From assembly GCF_000013345.1 (NCBI RefSeq), contig NC_007777.1, positions 3,596,001 through 3,660,000 on the forward strand: a DNA stretch of 64,000 nucleotides, in the 5' to 3' direction. A program made the translations under genes and the position numbers. This stretch comes from Frankia casuarinae (GTDB taxonomy: Bacteria; Actinomycetota; Actinomycetes; Frankiales; Frankiaceae). Below the pieces are notes generated by a model. It searched no databases, had not been told where the DNA came from, and was given only the letters and a program-made list of their open reading frames with translations. Each line of letters starts with the position of its first letter. Positions within the stretch are counted from its first letter, which is position 1. Below, piece after piece: positions 42,248-51,637 of this stretch.

Positions 42248-42961
42248 TCAGACAGCTCTCAGACGCTGAGCGAGGGCAACAGCGCTCGCGGCCGGATCCT
42301 CGACCCCGGTGAGGCCCCGCACGACCACCACGCGGCGCGCTCCCGTCGCAAGAATCTGATCCAGGGTATCCGGACCGACGCCACCGGTGACGAACCACGG
42401 CTTCACGCCCGGAGCGAACGGAGGAGCGTGCCGCGCGGCCAGCCGGGGCAGACCCAGGCCGACCGGCGGCCGGCCCTCCTTGGTGGGCGTGGCGTGCACC
42501 GGCCCCACGCACACGTAGTCGACGTCGGGGTCGGCGAGCGCCGCGAGGAACTGGTCGGGATCGTGCGTCGACTGTCCGATCAGCACGTCCGGGCCCACCA
42601 GGCGCCGGGCAAACCGCGGCGGGATGTCGCCCTGACCGACGTGCAGGATGTCGACCCCGGCGAAGGCGGCGAGGTCGGCGCGGTCATTCGCGCTGACCAG
42701 CACTCCCCTGGCGCCGGCGGCGGCCTGCACCCGCCGCAGCCCGCCGAGCTCCTCGTCCCATTCGAGCCCCTTCTCCCGGAGCTGGATCAGATCGACCCCG
42801 GGGGCCTCGGGCGTGCCGACCACGGCGCTCAGGAAGGCGTCGAACTCGGCCCGACGCGGCGTGCACAGGTACAGGCGGGCGTCGGCCAGCCGCCGCAACC
42901 GGTCCGCCCGGGCTGGCCCACCGGCGCGCGGCGACGATCCCTCAACCTCCGGCGACAGCAC
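42248..42961 (-). CDS. thiE: Thiamine-phosphate synthase
   Basis: A 237-residue ThiE. It couples HMP-PP with thiazole phosphate to thiamine phosphate. Motifs: LIQLREKGLEWDEELGGL, LVSANDRADLAAFAGVDILH, VGQGDIPPRFARRL, IGQSTHDPDQFLAAL and DYVCVGPVHATPTKEGRPPVG, a classical ThiE order. WFVTGGVGPDTLDQIL gives the phosphate-binding part. The start GTG at 42961 overlaps the 3' end of thiS by 20 bp, so the genes are translationally linked. The N-terminal extension of about 25 residues is not conserved. Confidence 0.96.
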   Translation of the reverse strand: MLSPEVEGSSPRAGGPARADRLRRLADARLYLCTPRRAEFDAFLSAVVGTPEAPGVDLIQLREKGLEWDEELGGLRRVQAAAGARGVLVSANDRADLAAFAGVDILHVGQGDIPPRFARRLVGPDVLIGQSTHDPDQFLAALADPDVDYVCVGPVHATPTKEGRPPVGLGLPRLAARHAPPFAPGVKPWFVTGGVGPDTLDQILATGARRVVVVRGLTGVEDPAASAVALAQRLRAV

Positions 42962-43199
42962 GCACGATCTCCAAAATGTCGCCGTCGGCGAGCCGGACGG
43001 CGGGAATCTCGGACGGCGTCAGAGCCACGCCATTGTGCTCGACCACCACCGAACCAGACGGCAGGCCCAGCTCGGCGAGCAGGTCGGGCAGCGGCTGGCC
43101 ACCCGGGATGCCCCGCGGCGCACCATTGACGACGACCCGCGCCCGGGCGAGCGGCTCCGGGTGCGCACGCGGGTGCAAGTGCGGCGGACGATCGACCAT
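42942..43199 (-). CDS. thiS: Sulfur-carrier protein ThiS
   Basis: An 85-residue ubiquitin-like carrier. After a His/Pro-rich N-terminus, the beta-grasp reads VVVNGAPRGIPGGQPLPDLL, SVVVEHNGVALTPSEIPAV and GDILEIVRAVAGG, with the essential C-terminal Gly-Gly that is thiocarboxylated and delivers sulfur to ThiG. The N-terminal about 20 residues are extra. It is the first gene of the thiS-thiE-crtYc-crtYd run and lies 65 bp after the Rv2175c-type gene. Confidence 0.95.
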   Translation of the reverse strand: MVDRPPHLHPRAHPEPLARARVVVNGAPRGIPGGQPLPDLLAELGLPSGSVVVEHNGVALTPSEIPAVRLADGDILEIVRAVAGG

Positions 43200-43264
43200 T
43201 TTTCGACCCTACGGGAGCAGCGCCCGCCGTGCGGGCGGTGGGTACGGCCGGGACCGGGCCGGGG

Positions 43265-43588
43265 CTAGAAGGCCGACGCCTGGGCCCGCCGTTTGACCTC
43301 CTTGCCACGGTTCTCGATAAGTGCCTGCATGGGGGTGCCCGGCAGACTCGGATCCTCCCGGAAGATCCAGTCGAGCGCATCCTCATCGGTGAACCCCGCG
43401 TCGGCCAGCACCGTGAGCAAGCCGGGCAGCCCCTTGACGACGGCGCCGTCCCGGATGAAATCGGCAGGCACCCGCAGGACGCCCCCCTCCCGCCGGGCCA
43501 GTAGCGTCCGGTCGCGCACCATCTGCCGGACACGGGTCACGGGAACCTGCAGCTGATCGGCGACGTCAGGCAGGGTCAGCCAGTCCAT
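43265..43588 (-). CDS. Rv2175c family DNA-binding protein
   Basis: A 107-residue winged-helix protein. MDWLTLPDVADQLQVPVTRV then RQMVRDRTLLARREGGVLRV, PADFIRDGAVVKGLPGLLTV and LADAGFTDEDALDWIFREDP match M. tuberculosis Rv2175c, a DNA-binding protein whose affinity is lowered by PknL phosphorylation. pknL lies 5.8 kb away here, on the other strand, so the mycobacterial pairing is kept but spread by the thi genes. The longer open frame upstream is not conserved. The C-terminus is basic (RGKEVKRRAQA). Confidence 0.9.
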   Translation of the reverse strand: MDWLTLPDVADQLQVPVTRVRQMVRDRTLLARREGGVLRVPADFIRDGAVVKGLPGLLTVLADAGFTDEDALDWIFREDPSLPGTPMQALIENRGKEVKRRAQASAF

Positions 43589-43715
43589 GGTCAAGAGTAA
43601 ACACCTAAGTCTCGATGGCGTCGTATGGTGCCGGCGCGGCCGCGGACGTTGGCCGCGCCCCTCGGCGAGGGGATGACCAGGCGGTTTCCGGCCGGGACGG
43701 TCCGGCCGGAACGGG

Positions 43716-45365
43716 TCAGAGCGCAGCCACCTGGGCGCCGCCCGCGGCCGCCGAGCGCACCGCCGCCTCCAACACCGCGACCACCGGACGGGCGGTCTGC
43801 ACGCCGTAGCCGGACAGCGGCCAGCCCGAGACGAGACAGTCCGCCAGGTCCCGGTGAAACGTACTGCCCGAGGTGGGTGCCAGCGGGATGTGGCTGCGCA
43901 CCCCGTCATGGGTGATCAGCACGAGCGACCCCGCCTCCGCCTCGAGTATCTCGGCCTCGGCCTCGACCTCGGACCGACGACCGGCGTGCCGTCCCAACCG
44001 CGGCACCAGCTTCCCCTCCCCGTCCCGGAAAGCCCCGCCGTCCCGGAAAGCCCCGTCCAGGATCAGCGAGCCGGTGGACCCGAGCACCTCGAACCGCGGG
44101 CGCCGGGCCACCGTCAGATCGGAGACCGTGACCTGCGCCTCGGCCCCACTCGCGAAACGCAGCAGCAGCCGGCTGTGGTCAGCGTTGCTGACGTGGTGCC
44201 AGACCCGCTTGACGGTGGACGCGCTGACCCATTCGACGGGCTCGTCAACGAGGGCGAGGATCTGGTCAACGCAGGCGCTGCCCCGATCATGGAGCTGCCC
44301 ACCACTGATCCGCTCGTCGTCGTGCCAGGTGCCGGCTGGCCGGCGGAAGCCGCCCCGGTGGGCGTCCAGCCGCAGCGGCTCGCCGACGGCGCCGCGGTGC
44401 ACGGCGGCGCGGACCGCCCGGTAGCCCGGGTCGTCCCGACCCTCCGGATACACCGCGAGCACCAGGGACCGGGCCTCCGCGAGCTCCGCGAGCTGGTCGG
44501 CGTCCGGGGTCGACAGGCAGAGCGGGGCGTGCACGACGACGTGCTTGCCGGCCTCCAGCGCACGACCAGCCCATTCGAGACGGGTGTGGGTCGGTGTGGC
44601 CACGATGACGACCCCGAGATCCGGATCGTTGACCAGGTCGTCCGGGTCGTCGACGCGGCGCGGCGGGCGACCCGCCGCGTGCGCCGGGAGCCGGCCGGCA
44701 CCGCCGTCGCAGAGGGCGGCGAGTTCCAGGCCCTCGGTCGCGTCCACCGCCGAGTGGTGCGTCCCGGTGATGTCCGGGGTGCCCAGCAGCCCGACCCTGG
44801 CCGGCGCGGCGTCGAGCACGCCGAGGCAGTGCCGCAGCCAACGTCCCACGAGCCGCTGGTAGGCGGGATCGGCGAGCACGGCGGGACCGGTACCCAGGGT
44901 GAATATGCCGAGGCCCGTGGAGGGCCGCCAGGTGCAGACGGGATGCTCGCCCATCTCGTGCCGGACCAGGAGCAGCCGCTCCACGTCGTCGGCAATCTTG
45001 TCGGGGATGATCCAGCTCTCCCGGGGGCGGAAGTCCGCGGACCGGGCCATGACCGCGCCGCCCTGCGGCCCGACGGTCAACCGCAGGTCGTAGGGCGCGG
45101 TGGTCCGCCCCGGGATGAAACCGGACGCCTCGATGAGCGGACTTCCCGGCGGCAGCGCCCGCATGGTCGGCCCGGCGAGCAGGACCGGGACGGTCTGCCG
45201 GGCCCGGTCCAGCAACTCCTGCTCGACGTGGTCGAGCGGACGGTCGATGAGCACGAGAAGCGCGTCGGCCGACCGTGCCGAGGTCGGGCCGAGACCCGCT
45301 GCCCGCAAATGGTCGCCGAGCGCGTTCACACCGGCCAGGTTCGACACCAGGTGAATGCGAGGCAC
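43716..45365 (-). CDS. Gfo/Idh/MocA-like oxidoreductase with extra N-terminal domain
   Basis: A 549-residue protein. The N-terminal about 190 residues start MPRIHLVSNLAGVNALGDHL and form an alpha/beta region resembling ThuA/trehalose-utilisation-type or flavodoxin-like folds (VPVLLAGPTMRALPPGSPL). From about 195 (RVGLLGTPDITGTHHSAVDA) a typical NAD(P)-binding Gfo/Idh/MocA dehydrogenase follows, with VVIVATPTHTRLEWAGRALE, GKHVVVHAPLCLSTPDADQL and YPEGRDDPGYRAVR. This family oxidises sugars or cyclitols. The catalytic Lys of EKP is replaced (HAPLC), so enzymatic activity may be changed or lost. A phased repeat (45420-45449) lies upstream. Confidence 0.85.
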   Translation of the reverse strand: MPRIHLVSNLAGVNALGDHLRAAGLGPTSARSADALLVLIDRPLDHVEQELLDRARQTVPVLLAGPTMRALPPGSPLIEASGFIPGRTTAPYDLRLTVGPQGGAVMARSADFRPRESWIIPDKIADDVERLLLVRHEMGEHPVCTWRPSTGLGIFTLGTGPAVLADPAYQRLVGRWLRHCLGVLDAAPARVGLLGTPDITGTHHSAVDATEGLELAALCDGGAGRLPAHAAGRPPRRVDDPDDLVNDPDLGVVIVATPTHTRLEWAGRALEAGKHVVVHAPLCLSTPDADQLAELAEARSLVLAVYPEGRDDPGYRAVRAAVHRGAVGEPLRLDAHRGGFRRPAGTWHDDERISGGQLHDRGSACVDQILALVDEPVEWVSASTVKRVWHHVSNADHSRLLLRFASGAEAQVTVSDLTVARRPRFEVLGSTGSLILDGAFRDGGAFRDGEGKLVPRLGRHAGRRSEVEAEAEILEAEAGSLVLITHDGVRSHIPLAPTSGSTFHRDLADCLVSGWPLSGYGVQTARPVVAVLEAAVRSAAAGGAQVAAL

Positions 45366-45419
45366 GTCTCCGCACTCTAGTGACTGTTCCCGACGTTCCG
45401 GCGATTGGGGTCATCAAAC

Positions 45420-45449
45420 AAAGATCCAAATAAAGATCCGCGCAAAGAT
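45420..45449. promoter_or_regulatory. AAAGATCC repeats with 12-bp period
   Basis: AAAGATCC at 45420-45427 and 45432-45439 and AAAGAT at 45444-45449 lie in an A+T-rich stretch 55-85 bp upstream of the oxidoreductase start. Equal spacing suggests cooperative binding by a regulator. Three copies of GGAACGCCT (45537-45563) lie further away. Confidence 0.45.
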
Positions 45450-45602
45450 TTACACAAGGATGCATACATAACGCAATGCCGGGCAAGAGTACCAATGATC
45501 CTGATATCCAGAAATCCCGCCGTCCGGCCGATCGGAACGCCTGGAACGCCTGGAACGCCTGGAAAATCCGGAGCACCGGGAACACCGGGTCGTCACCGGG
45601 CG

Positions 45603-46838
45603 TCATCGACTTGCCGCGGCCAGTTCCTTCATCGACACGGAGATATCGGCGAAACGCTCCCGATCCGGGATACCGTCGGCCGCCATCAACCGGCGACCGG
45701 CGACCATGTCCATCGGGCGCCCCACAGTGACCAGCGCCTCGAGACGGCCGTCCGGGGCGAACCACCCGGCCGACCAGCCAGACGGACGCCCGCCGTCGGG
45801 CGGCACGACGACGCCCGGATCGCCCCGGAACACCGGGGCAGCCTCTGCCGAAGGGAGTCCCGCGAACTGCACCATGCGGCCGAACTGTTCCGACCAGAAG
45901 TAGGGCACCGGGTCATAGACGGCCTCCCCGCCGAGCAGCGTGCTGACCGCGACCGCGGGCGACTGCTGGGCGCAGTCCCAGTGCTCGACCCGCAGCCGCC
46001 GACCGTAGCGACGCGACCACCAAGCAGCACAGTCACCGACCGCGACCACCGGCGGCCGGTCGCCGTCGGCACCGTCGGCACCATGGGTCCACCGGGCGGC
46101 GAGATGCTCGTCAACCACGACTCCCCGGTCGAGGGCGAGCCCGGAACCGGCGAGCCAGGCGGTGCCGGGCCGCACCCCGACGCCGACGACAACCTCGTCC
46201 GCAATCAGCTCCTCACCGCCAGCCAGCACCAGCCCGTCGGGGGTGACCCGCTCCACGGCCGTGGCCAGGCGCAGGGTAACCCCGGCCCGGGCGTACCACG
46301 CGATCGTGCACCGGCCCACCTGCGCGCCGAGCGCGGCGAACAGCGGCGAGGCGGCTGCCTCCACGACGGTGACCTCGGCACCGATCGCTGCCGCCGCCGT
46401 GGCGACCTCCGCGCCGATCCAGCCGGCACCAACGATGACGAGCCGGACGCCGGGACGCAGGGCGCCACGCAGATCCCGGGCGTCGTCAATGGAACGCAGG
46501 ACCCGCTGTGGGCCGTCGCCCGGCAGGGTTACCGGGTCGGCTCCCGTCGCCAGCACCAGGCCGTCGTAGTCCAGCGGCCCCGCGTCGGTCTCCACAGTGC
46601 CCGGTCGCAGGCCCGTCGCCCGCCGTCCGAGGCGCACCTCGACCCCGTCGAGGTCGAAGGGCAACGTCGTGTCGTCGATGCGGCCGGAGAGCACCGCCTT
46701 GGACAGCGGCGGACGATCGTAGGGCCGGTGCGGCTCCGCCCCGAGCAGGATCACCTCTCCCGCGAAACCACGCGCGCGCACCTCGGCGGCGGCCCGGCCC
46801 CCCGCCATTCCCGCGCCCACGACGACTATTCGCTGCAT
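45603..46838 (-). CDS. FAD/NAD(P)-dependent ferredoxin/rubredoxin reductase-like oxidoreductase
   Basis: A 411-residue flavoprotein. The FAD Rossmann motif is VVVGAGMAGGRAAAEVRARG (residues 5-24). EPHRPYDRPPLSKAVLSG is the hallmark of the HcaD/ThcD ferredoxin reductase family. The NAD(P) motif is LVIVGAGWIGAEVATAAAA (about 133). VVAVGDCAAWW is the second FAD contact. The C-terminal reductase domain ends with RPMDMVAGRRLMAADG. It follows thiH by 39 bp on the same strand, so it is probably transcribed from the TPP riboswitch; its link with thiamine synthesis (for example as an electron donor for ThiH) is inference. Confidence 0.88.
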   Translation of the reverse strand: MQRIVVVGAGMAGGRAAAEVRARGFAGEVILLGAEPHRPYDRPPLSKAVLSGRIDDTTLPFDLDGVEVRLGRRATGLRPGTVETDAGPLDYDGLVLATGADPVTLPGDGPQRVLRSIDDARDLRGALRPGVRLVIVGAGWIGAEVATAAAAIGAEVTVVEAAASPLFAALGAQVGRCTIAWYARAGVTLRLATAVERVTPDGLVLAGGEELIADEVVVGVGVRPGTAWLAGSGLALDRGVVVDEHLAARWTHGADGADGDRPPVVAVGDCAAWWSRRYGRRLRVEHWDCAQQSPAVAVSTLLGGEAVYDPVPYFWSEQFGRMVQFAGLPSAEAAPVFRGDPGVVVPPDGGRPSGWSAGWFAPDGRLEALVTVGRPMDMVAGRRLMAADGIPDRERFADISVSMKELAAASR

Positions 46839-46877
46839 TCGAGCAGACTATCGACGACCCGCGACGCCGGGCCGCCG

Positions 46878-48044
46878 TCACCGCACCGGGTCGACAAGCG
46901 GAAAGGCGTCCTTCCACACCGGCTCGTACCCGGCTTCGGCGAGCATCGCGGCGATCTGTGCCGGCGAACGCTCGTCGGAGATCGAGAACTGTTCCTGGGC
47001 CGTGCCGGGCGTGGTGTAGCCGCCGGGTTCGGTGGAGGAGCCGGCGCTCATGGTGGTCACGGCGATGCGGACGAGCCCGTCGCGCAGCACCGCCGGCTCC
47101 CGGGTCGACAGCGACAGCGCGAGGTCCGGCTCGAACAGGCGCAGGGCCGCGTACGCCTGGACGAACTCCGCGTCGTCAACGACGACGACCGGCGGGAACC
47201 CGCTGGCACTCGGCTTGATGCGCGGCAGCGCGATCGAGACCTCGGTCCGCCAGTAGCGACGGGAGAGAAAGGAGGCGTGCGCGGCCAGCGCGAGCACGTC
47301 AGCGCGCCAGTCCGGGGCGAGCCCGAGCAGCGCGCCGATCCCGAGCCGGCGCACCCCGGCCCGCGCGGCCCGTTCGAACGAGGACAGCCGCCGGTCGTAG
47401 TCACGCTTCCAGCCGGCGACGTGCACCTCGGCGTAGCGGGCCCGGTCGTAGGTCTCCTGGTAATGGACGACTCCCTCCAACCCGGCACGCACCAGCCGGG
47501 CATAGGTGTCGTCCGACCAGGTCTGGGTCTCGATGCTGATCGAGGGGAACATCGGCCGTAGCCGCTCGACCACCGCGACGAGGTAGTCGGCCGATACCTC
47601 GACGCGATGCTCGCCGGAGACGAGCAGCAGATGACGGAACCCCCGGTCGACCAGCAGGCGTCCCTCCGCCACCACCTCCTCAAGGTCCAGCGTGCGGCGC
47701 ACCACCGGCAGGCCCTTGGCGAAGCCGCAGTAGGTGCAGGACGACAGGCAGGCGTTCGACACGTACATCGGGGCGAACAGCCGGACCGCCCGACCGAACC
47801 GGAGCAGGGTCGCCTCCCGGGCGGCAATCGCCAGCTCCTCCAACCGGGCGGTGGCCGCGGGTGAGAGCAGGATCGCCAGCTCCGCGAGACCGATCCGGGG
47901 GGTGGCCGACCCACCGGATCCGGGCCGAACCCGCCGCAGCACCGTGTCCACCTCGGCGGACGTGGCCCGCCGCGACATCGCGGACAGCCCGGCCAGGTCG
48001 TGACCGGCAAGTTCGCGCGCGAACTCCCCTGGCGGGGCGCTCAC
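46878..48044 (-). CDS. thiH: 2-iminoacetate synthase (tyrosine lyase)
   Basis: A 388-residue radical SAM enzyme that cleaves tyrosine to dehydroglycine (2-iminoacetate) and p-cresol for thiazole synthesis. The cluster motif is [10 protein letters not shown] (CxxxCxxC), about residue 100. [20 protein letters not shown] and [20 protein letters not shown] follow, and [20 protein letters not shown] and [20 protein letters not shown] are ThiH signatures. Its presence rather than a thiO glycine oxidase suggests an oxygen-sensitive thiazole route. The GTG start overlaps the thiG stop (GTGA). Confidence 0.95.
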   Translation of the reverse strand: MSAPPGEFARELAGHDLAGLSAMSRRATSAEVDTVLRRVRPGSGGSATPRIGLAELAILLSPAATARLEELAIAAREATLLRFGRAVRLFAPMYVSNACLSSCTYCGFAKGLPVVRRTLDLEEVVAEGRLLVDRGFRHLLLVSGEHRVEVSADYLVAVVERLRPMFPSISIETQTWSDDTYARLVRAGLEGVVHYQETYDRARYAEVHVAGWKRDYDRRLSSFERAARAGVRRLGIGALLGLAPDWRADVLALAAHASFLSRRYWRTEVSIALPRIKPSASGFPPVVVVDDAEFVQAYAALRLFEPDLALSLSTREPAVLRDGLVRIAVTTMSAGSSTEPGGYTTPGTAQEQFSISDERSPAQIAAMLAEAGYEPVWKDAFPLVDPVR

Positions 48045-49054
48045 CTGGACGCCTCGCCCACCACCGCAGCCGGGGACGTCGCCCGGGACACCGAGGGCAC
48101 GGGCGACGCCGGTGACGGGTGGGACGCCGGTGACGGGTGGGCGCCGAGGAACCCGGTGAGCGGGGAGGAGGCGGACGCCACCGTGGCCGGGCCGGCAGCC
48201 CCTCGGCCGGCCAGGAAACCCAACCGGCCGGCGGCGGTGGCGAGCGCGAAGGCCCGCGCCATGCGCGCCGGATCGGCGGCCACCGCGATAGCGGTGTTGA
48301 CCAGCACCGCGGCCGCGCCGATCTCCATCGCCTCGGCCGCGTCCGAGGGCACCCCGAGCCCGGCGTCCACGACCACCGGCACCCCGGCGCTCGCCACGAT
48401 TGCCTCGATCGCGTCCCGGGTGCGCAGCCCGCGGTTCGAGCCGATCCAGCTGCCCAGCGGCATCACGGTGGCGCAGCCGACCTCCTCCAGCCGGCGGGCC
48501 AGCACCGGGTCGGCCGAACAGTAGGGCAGGACCGTGAAGCCGTCGGCCACCATGAGCTCGGCGGCGCGCAGGGTCTCCAGCGGATCCGGCGCCAGGGTGC
48601 GCGGATCCGGGGTGACCTCCAGCTTGACCAGACCGGTGCCCGTCGCCGCCCGCCCGAGGCGGGCCAGCCGCAGCGCCTCGGCCGCGTCCACCGCGCCCGA
48701 GGTGTTGGGCAGCAGGGTCATCGACGGCGGGATGAAGTCGAGAACGTCGCCGTCACCGATCCGGCCGATGTCGACCCGGCGCAGCGCCACGGTGACGATG
48801 GTGGCACCGGATGCGACGAGGCTGTCCCGCATCACCCGGTGACTCGCGAACTTCCCGGTGCCGATCAGCAGCCGGCTGCCGTAGGCCCGCCCGGCGATGA
48901 CGAGATCGTCCGCCCCCGCGGCACCGGGTCCGGCCTCACCACCACCCCCGCCGCCGACGGCGGAACCTCCACCGGCGAGGCCATCGGGACAGGAACCGTC
49001 GGGGGGAGAATCGCCGGGACGGGAACCGGCAGGACGTAGGGGGTGCTGCGACAC
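48041..49054 (-). CDS. thiG: Thiazole synthase
   Basis: A 337-residue ThiG, a TIM-barrel enzyme condensing DXP, ThiS-thiocarboxylate and dehydroglycine. Conserved segments are [55 protein letters not shown], the Schiff-base Lys in [31 protein letters not shown] and [16 protein letters not shown] Gly-rich N-terminal extension of about 45 residues and a Ser/Pro-rich tail are not conserved. The GTG start (49054) is right after a TPP riboswitch, with GGAGG inside the riboswitch's 3' end. Confidence 0.96.
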   Translation of the reverse strand: MSQHPLRPAGSRPGDSPPDGSCPDGLAGGGSAVGGGGGGEAGPGAAGADDLVIAGRAYGSRLLIGTGKFASHRVMRDSLVASGATIVTVALRRVDIGRIGDGDVLDFIPPSMTLLPNTSGAVDAAEALRLARLGRAATGTGLVKLEVTPDPRTLAPDPLETLRAAELMVADGFTVLPYCSADPVLARRLEEVGCATVMPLGSWIGSNRGLRTRDAIEAIVASAGVPVVVDAGLGVPSDAAEAMEIGAAAVLVNTAIAVAADPARMARAFALATAAGRLGFLAGRGAAGPATVASASSPLTGFLGAHPSPASHPSPASPVPSVSRATSPAAVVGEASR

Positions 49055-49063
49055 GATCTTTCA

Positions 49064-49158
49064 TCCTCCCCACGCGCGCATGACCGCGATCGGGTATACG
49101 GGTCGCCGACGGGATACTGGCCAGCCTCTCAGCCCACGTCCGTGGGCTCCCCGGAGCA
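49064..49158 (-). promoter_or_regulatory. TPP riboswitch (THI element) upstream of thiG
   Basis: On the minus strand the RNA reads GGGGAGCCC, then a hairpin, then GGGCTGAGAGG (the CUGAGA core), and on the other side ACCCGATC, GGTCATGCGCGC and GTGGGGAG, matching the second conserved arm (ACCUGAUC...GCGUAGGGA). The ribosome binding site of thiG (GGAGG) is part of the last stem, so thiamine diphosphate binding should block translation initiation. The edges are approximate. Confidence 0.88.
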
Positions 49159-49420
49159 ATCGACAGTGTAACCGCTGCTTCCTGGCCGCGGCTTCGGGTG
49201 TCCCGCCGCGACGCCGATCTGCGACGCCGATCTGCGACACTGATCCACGCCCGTCGACGATCATCGCGGCCTTGAGAACCGATTCAATGTGGGCACCCGG
49301 GTTTCACCCGGTGGACACCATGCTGCGCGACGAGGTACTTCTCGCTCGAACGACGTATCCGGGTTAACCTCGCGGGGCTCGGTAGCGGCATCCTTCGACA
49401 ACGATCGTAAACTCTCCCTC

Positions 49421-51547
49421 GTGGATGCCACCGTGGCCGACCCCGTCGTAGGTCGGCTTCTCGACGGCCGCTACACGGCGCAGGAACGGCTCGCCGTCGG
49501 CGGGATGGCGACGGTGTACGTCGCGCACGACAACCGGCTGGACCGGCTCGTCGCCCTCAAGGTCATGCATCCCACTCTCAATCACGACCCGGAGTTCGTC
49601 ACCCGTTTCCATCGCGAGGCCAAGGCCGTGGCACGGCTCAACACCCCGCGCGTCGTCTCCATCCTCGACCAGGGTTCCGACCACATCCCCGCCGGTCTGG
49701 TCAACTACCTGGTGATGGAGCTGGTGCGCGGCCGGTCGCTGCGCCAGCACCTGGGCGCCCGGGGTCGGCTCCCGGTCACCGAGGCCATCGAGATCATCGA
49801 GCCCGTGATCGAGGCCCTCGCCGCCGCGCATGCCGCCGGCATCATCCACCGCGACATCAAGCCCGAGAACATCCTGCTCGGTGACGACGGCCAGGTGAAG
49901 GTCGCGGACTTCGGCCTCGCCCGTCCGGTGAGCCAGCCCACCCAGGCACTCACCGGCGGCGTGGTGATGGGCACTGTCGGGTACCTCGCCCCCGAGCAGG
50001 TCACCCACGGCGTCGCCGACACCCGCAGCGACGTCTACGCCGCCGGTGTGGTGCTCTTCGAATCCCTGACCGGGCAGCTCCCGCACAGCGGCGCCACCCC
50101 GATGTCGGTGGCCTACCAGTCGGTCCACGGCGACGTGCCGGCGCCGTCCACCATGATCGAGGGCATTCCCGCCGAGCTGGACGGTCTTGTTCTCCGGGCC
50201 ACCGCCCGCGACCCGGCGCGCCGGCCGGTCGATGGTGCGGCCCTGCTGGCGGAGCTGCGGCGCATCGAGCCGTTCCTGCCCCCGCAGGACGCCTACCCGA
50301 GCGGGTTCACCGGCGAGATCGAACGGATCGGGTTGGCCGAGCGGCCTTCAGGGGCCCGGGAGCCCGGGTACCCCCAGGAGCCCGGGTACACCCAGCCGTT
50401 CCAGGCCGAGGACTACGACGACTCCCGGGGCGCCGGGCCGGGGGCCGCCGCGGAGCGCGCGTTCGCCGGTGCCGGGCCGGGCCAGCCAGGCACCGGCGCG
50501 CTCTATCGATCCGCCTCCCCGCCCTCGCCGACCGCCACGGCCTATCTCGGGGGCGGTGGCGGGCGCGGGCGGCGACGGGCCGCCGCATCGCCACGCTCCC
50601 GAGGGCTCATCCCGGTCGTCGTCGGTGGCATGGCCGTCCTGGTCCTGCTGCTCGGGATCCTCGCGTTCCGTTCCCTGTCCGGCGGAGGGACCGAGGTCCC
50701 GCTGCTGACGAACCTGAGCAGATCCGACGCCGAGAAAATGCTGCGCGACGCCGGCTTCCAGTTCACCTACCTCGACCCGGTCGCCAGCGCCACGGTACCG
50801 GTCGGCCACGTCGCCCAGCAGGATCCCCGGGACGGATCGAAGGTCGACAAGGGCGCGCTCATCACCCTGCGGCTGAGCTCCGGCCCCGCGACGGTGCGCG
50901 TGCCGGACCTGGCGAACCTCACCGAGACCCAGGCCAAGGCCCGGCTGGCCGAAGTGGACCTGACCCTCGGCGGCCTGAGCCCACAGTCCAGTGACACGGT
51001 GCCGGCGGGCCATGTGATCGGTACGAACCCCGGGGCCGGCACCGCGCTCAAGCCGAAGGACCAGGTCGTCGTGATCACTTCGACGGGCCCCGCGACGAAG
51101 CCGGTGCCGGCCGACATCATCGGCAAGTCGTTCGAGGAGGCCAAGGCCGAGCTCGTCGGCCTGAACATCGGCCTCGTGGTGCAGCGCACCGACGCCGTGA
51201 ACGACGCCGTGCAGCCCGGTGAGGTCTTCGGGGTCTCTCCCGACGTGGGGCAGCCGATCTCACCCGGCGGCACCGTCACCCTCACCGTAGCCGAGGCCGA
51301 CGGGTTCGACAACGGTGACGGTTCCGGGGGCGACGGCAGCGGGATCCAGGTCCCGGTGCCGAACGTGGTCGGGAAGAGCTACCGGGAAGCCGAGAACATC
51401 CTGCAGCGCCGGGGGTTGAAGATTGACCGTATCGGCTGGATCGGCGGGCCGGGCGACCGGGTGACATCGCAGTCCGCCAAGGCCGGGAGCAAAATCGAAA
51501 AAGGAAGTACCGTGCACGTCAACACAACGTGGGACCCCCTCGGCTGA
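49421..51547 (+). CDS. pknL: Serine/threonine protein kinase with four PASTA domains
   Basis: A 708-residue transmembrane kinase. The kinase domain (about 15-270) has GGMATVYVAHD, the ATP-binding Lys in LVALKVMHP, the catalytic loop HRDIKPENILL and VKVADFGLARP. After a disordered juxtamembrane part comes one helix (LIPVVVGGMAVLVLLLGILA, about 400). Four PASTA domains follow: VPLLTNLSRSDAEKML, VRVPDLANLTETQAKARL, PADIIGKSFEEAKAELVGL and VPNVVGKSYREAENILQRR. They bind peptidoglycan fragments in this family. GTG 49421 was chosen. Neighbourhood with the Rv2175c homologue and aroG supports the name pknL. Confidence 0.94.
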   Translation: MDATVADPVVGRLLDGRYTAQERLAVGGMATVYVAHDNRLDRLVALKVMHPTLNHDPEFVTRFHREAKAVARLNTPRVVSILDQGSDHIPAGLVNYLVMELVRGRSLRQHLGARGRLPVTEAIEIIEPVIEALAAAHAAGIIHRDIKPENILLGDDGQVKVADFGLARPVSQPTQALTGGVVMGTVGYLAPEQVTHGVADTRSDVYAAGVVLFESLTGQLPHSGATPMSVAYQSVHGDVPAPSTMIEGIPAELDGLVLRATARDPARRPVDGAALLAELRRIEPFLPPQDAYPSGFTGEIERIGLAERPSGAREPGYPQEPGYTQPFQAEDYDDSRGAGPGAAAERAFAGAGPGQPGTGALYRSASPPSPTATAYLGGGGGRGRRRAAASPRSRGLIPVVVGGMAVLVLLLGILAFRSLSGGGTEVPLLTNLSRSDAEKMLRDAGFQFTYLDPVASATVPVGHVAQQDPRDGSKVDKGALITLRLSSGPATVRVPDLANLTETQAKARLAEVDLTLGGLSPQSSDTVPAGHVIGTNPGAGTALKPKDQVVVITSTGPATKPVPADIIGKSFEEAKAELVGLNIGLVVQRTDAVNDAVQPGEVFGVSPDVGQPISPGGTVTLTVAEADGFDNGDGSGGDGSGIQVPVPNVVGKSYREAENILQRRGLKIDRIGWIGGPGDRVTSQSAKAGSKIEKGSTVHVNTTWDPLG

Positions 51548-51637
51548 GCCGCCATCCTCCACCAGGTTGATCATATTGTGCAACGAATCGCGCGGTGGGC
51601 GAAAGATCCGCGACCGCTTCCCCGGGGGGACGACGGC

